The notes under the pieces were generated by a model. It did not search any database, was not told the origin of the DNA, and worked only from the letters and a program-made list of their open reading frames with translations. The position numbers and the translations under genes are program-made. DNA of 64,000 nt from Kryptolebias marmoratus (taxonomy: Eukaryota; Chordata; Actinopteri; Cyprinodontiformes; Rivulidae): contig NC_051450.1 in assembly GCF_001649575.2 (NCBI RefSeq), positions 18,692,435 through 18,756,434 on the forward strand, written 5' to 3'. Every line of letters begins with the position of its first letter. Within the stretch, counting starts at the first letter, position 1. Below, in pieces: positions 61,106 through 64,000 of the stretch.

Positions 61106-64000
61106 AAATAGGCCGAGCGGCACACAAGACATTTTGTGGACATGAACACACACATATGTGCAAAAAAAAAAAAAAAGGTTCTCGCCTGCGTTTTATAATG
61201 ATGGAGACAAAAAGGTGGAGTTTTACACCAACAAGTGGGCTGATTCAAAGGTGAAAAGGTTTTAGAGGCACGGGAAACTAATGTTGAACATTTTCAAAAC
61301 AGTCAGTGCTTTAAAAATGTAGTTTTCTTTTTCAATTTCTGAGCTTTCTAAAACCAAAAGTGGCCATTTTTAGGTAAGAAGGTGGAGCTTGACCCTGGTT
61401 GAAGCTGTCTGGACAATAAAAAGCGTTTTGGTTTTTTTTTAAAAGATGAAATACTTTCAGAAGGACCGACGGTGCGCTGATCACCGTGAGACAGACAATA
61501 TTAAGAGACGGTTTATTTTCCCGAGCAGCGGATGATCGGCGCTGTCTGCTCCCATCACCAGTCAAGACTGAAGTGCCTGGAGAACCCAACCCCCCACCTC
61601 CAATTACTCCCCCGATGCTGCAATTACAGCTCCCCTCTGCTCTTGGTGTGTGTTAACAATTTCTCTAATGCATGTGCAGCGACTTCTCGGAGTGTGTTCA
61701 CAACTTAAAGTCGGGTCGAAGATCAAATCGGAGAGAAGCGAAGCAGCAAATAAAGATCCTTCTTCGCCTTGTGTCGTCAGAATGACCCTCTCCGTGCGAT
61801 CTGACAGCGTTGTCCCTAAACAATAAGACTCGTGGCTCGGCGTATTTAAAGTTATTCAAGTGGTCGTTCAGACTGTGGGGTTCTGTGGAGCGATTGAGAA
61901 CAAATAATATCTTACCTGCTGTAGACAGTGTTCATTCTGATCAATAAAATTACATAAATGCTTTTTTACGCCAATCTTAGGCTTTTACATAAATGTCTTT
62001 TAGCATCTGATGGTTGCAGCAGCTAAATGTAGCACTTCCTGTGGCAGTAATAGAATATTTCTGCCAGAAAAACTGACAATTGTACAAAAGGTAATGAAGT
62101 AGCGTTTGCATGAACCACAAAAATATATATATTTTAGATGAATTTTGTTACAAGATGGCCACTGGTTATTGTTCTGGATCAGCCATTTTGTTAGAAAACA
62201 TCCACACGGGAAGAGTTTTTGTGAATACACAGTTTTTTTTTATTGTGTTTGCACGGAAACGTGATTTTAGGAACATAGTGTCTTTTGAAACCTTTTGGAA
62301 ATGCTGACGACCTGAGCGCGTCCCTTGTTTCCTGTTTGTATCCTTGGAGCAGCGCCACACGCAGGCCTGGCATTGTTACGACAGCATTTCAGGGTTTCCA
62401 CGTCAATAAACGACAAATAAAACGATCAGTTTGTAAAAACTATATTTCTGTTCAAACAAGGCCTTAAAGTCCTGAAGTACTCACCGTATTGTCATGCTCC
62501 AACTGAAATATTTTACCTGTTTTACGGAGGGGACACAAATATTTACCACATTTATCTTCTTTTCTTGGCAAACTGCTTTGATAATTTAGAAGCAAAACGT
62601 CAGTGATTGTTCCTATACCCCTTATGAAGACAAGCATAAGATTTAAAATTTTACAAACCACTTCCTGCGCAGAGCAGCCAATATCCACTTCACTTACAGA
62701 CTCATGTAATAACGAAGCCCGCTGCAGGAAATTGAAATTTCCAGCCTCGTCAGAAGCCACCTTTAAAGAGAATCACAAGCAAAATGTTTCTTTTTTTTTT
62801 GGCAAAATGACAAACTTCCTTCTTTTATATTTTGGAAATGATTCCTCTTAGACTAATGGAAACCTTCATCCTTTTAATCCACCTCATTTTCTCTGATGGA
62901 GATAGAGCAGCTGGTTACATAACGTCTATGAAGAGCAGACTGAGCGAAAAAAAAAAAAATGATGTGAGTTTAAAATGTTCCAGATTCAAAGACATTGTGA
63001 AATGTTCATTTTTGCTCATGGAATAAAAAAAAAGAAAGAAATCTAAAGTTTTGGTTGTTTTTCAGAGGGGTCGCCCTGAGTTCTCACATCTTTATTTTTG
63101 TATTTTTTATTTTTATTTTTCCTGGTGAGCTGGACTTTGAGCTTTGAAGGTTTGTCAGGGAGGTTACAGGAGGTAATCAGAGGAAAATATGTCCTCTCCT
63201 CCTCTTCCTCTTTCAGACCTCCATTAGACCAGCCTGCCTCTGTCTGGGAAAATTGATTTTCTCCCTCCTCCTCTCCTCTTGTTTCTCCTCCTCCTTTTTC
63301 CTCTCTCTCTCTCTTTCTCTTCTCAGGTTCCATTTGAGGCTCGTTCATCCTCTCCTAAGAGCAGTTCTGCAAAAAACAGGAACGTAGACCACCAGGCCTC
63401 CTCTATGTCCCCCCCCCCCCCCCCNNNNNNNNNNNNNNNNNNNNNNNNNNNNNNNNNNNCCCAGTTCTTACATATTCTCCTGCTTAATCAGTTCCACCCT
63501 CTGCTGTTCAATTTTCACATCTTCCAGGTTGCTCCTCCACCAATCTCCACACTCCTCTTCCTCTTCCCTCTCGGATCAATGCGTCATTGATTTTCCTATC
63601 AATGAACATTAGCATGGATCAGGCCCTGAAAACTCCCGCACGAAGCCCGGGGAACACCTGCTTCTGGTCGCAAAAAAAGAGACAAACGGGGGACAAGGCG
63701 GACACGGAGAGCCAGGGCAGAGCTCAAGTGCGTGGGGGGGGGATTGGTGAGTTTAAAAGCACGGGGGCCGATCAATGAGAGCCATGAAAGAAAAGGTAGG
63801 AAATGGAATCAGACAGAGCGGAGTTGGAGCTCCGAGTGAAGGAAGCAGTCATCGGTCAACTGCCTGTTATGGTCGATTCACAGCAGAATAATTTAGCCTG
63901 ACTGGCAACCAGTTGTAGCTGCTGATAATAGCTGCTAATCATGACAGTGAATGGATGTGCGCGCTTTATGCACCTTTGGGTGTCTTTCTCCACCTCCCCA
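61106..64000. other. Downstream intergenic DNA, part 5
   Basis: No gene is recognised. Unique patches at about 61540-61700 and 63560-63640 have clustered homeodomain-type sites. Pyrimidine-rich DNA (63190-63330) leads to a poly-C run and a gap. The window ends in unique sequence. Confidence 0.5.
63425..63459. other. Assembly gap (35 N)
   Basis: Undetermined bases directly after a run of about 16 C, again a low-complexity sequencing failure. Confidence 0.98.

Noticed and set aside
63279..63590. Possible exon after a CT-rich tract and TTCTCAG at about 63326
   Set aside because: The frame runs into a poly-C gap, no homology is recognised, and the acceptor-like look is explained by the CT-rich repeat.
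1..64000. tRNA, rRNA or microRNA genes
   Set aside because: No cloverleaf or convincing stand-alone hairpin was recognised by eye other than the transposon-derived palindromes; a covariance-model search was not possible.

Overview
The window looks like nuclear DNA from a bony (teleost) fish, probably a percomorph-type genome. Genes have many introns with GT-AG borders. CA/TG microsatellites are abundant. Remnants of fish-type transposable elements (Tc1, a LINE tail, hAT-like palindromic MITEs) are scattered through the introns. Two protein-coding genes can be read with confidence, and they lie head-to-head as their human orthologues do on 10p12.

Region 1 (1-2.5 kb, minus strand) is skida1 (SKI/DACH domain-containing 1), an intronless 708-codon reading frame. 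It starts with a Ski/Sno/Dac domain and continues with low-complexity His, Glu and Ser tracts. Region 2 (2.5-11.2 kb) is intergenic. It has a GC/GA-rich block next to skida1, several copies of one dispersed repeat family, a few non-repetitive blocks that could be enhancers, and a CpG-rich mllt10 promoter with a perfect CRE-like palindrome about 270 bases before the ATG.

Region 3 (11.2-48.8 kb, plus strand) is mllt10 (AF10), reconstructed here exon by exon: 20 coding exons, 1,097 residues, every splice phase consistent. The N-terminus carries the PHD-zinc knuckle-PHD histone H3 reader (exons 1-6). The octapeptide motif plus leucine zipper that recruits DOT1L is in exons 15-16, and the C-terminus is Gln-rich (exons 18-20). 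An extra 18-nt in-frame microexon is possible between exons 18 and 19. The 3' UTR is about 1.8 kb with several AATAAA signals.

Region 4 (48.8-64 kb) holds no recognisable protein-coding gene. It has AT-rich sequence, two short assembly gaps in low-complexity DNA, microsatellites, a degenerate GCTAAAA-type array, a roughly 180-bp tandem triplication, transposon fragments, and one isolated CpG-rich island (52.19-52.63 kb) that could be an unannotated promoter or first exon.

Functionally, AF10 is a chromatin reader and DOT1L cofactor (H3K79 methylation), and SKIDA1 is a nuclear Ski/Dach-domain protein. Nothing in the window amounts to a new multi-gene system. The most interesting local signals are possible splicing-control structures in mllt10: exon 14 sits between complementary TG and CA repeats, two acceptors use UG tracts, and there is a candidate microexon and a NAGNAG acceptor. 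The orphan CpG island is the other one. No alignment or database search could be run, so family names rest on recognised protein motifs and remembered orthologues.
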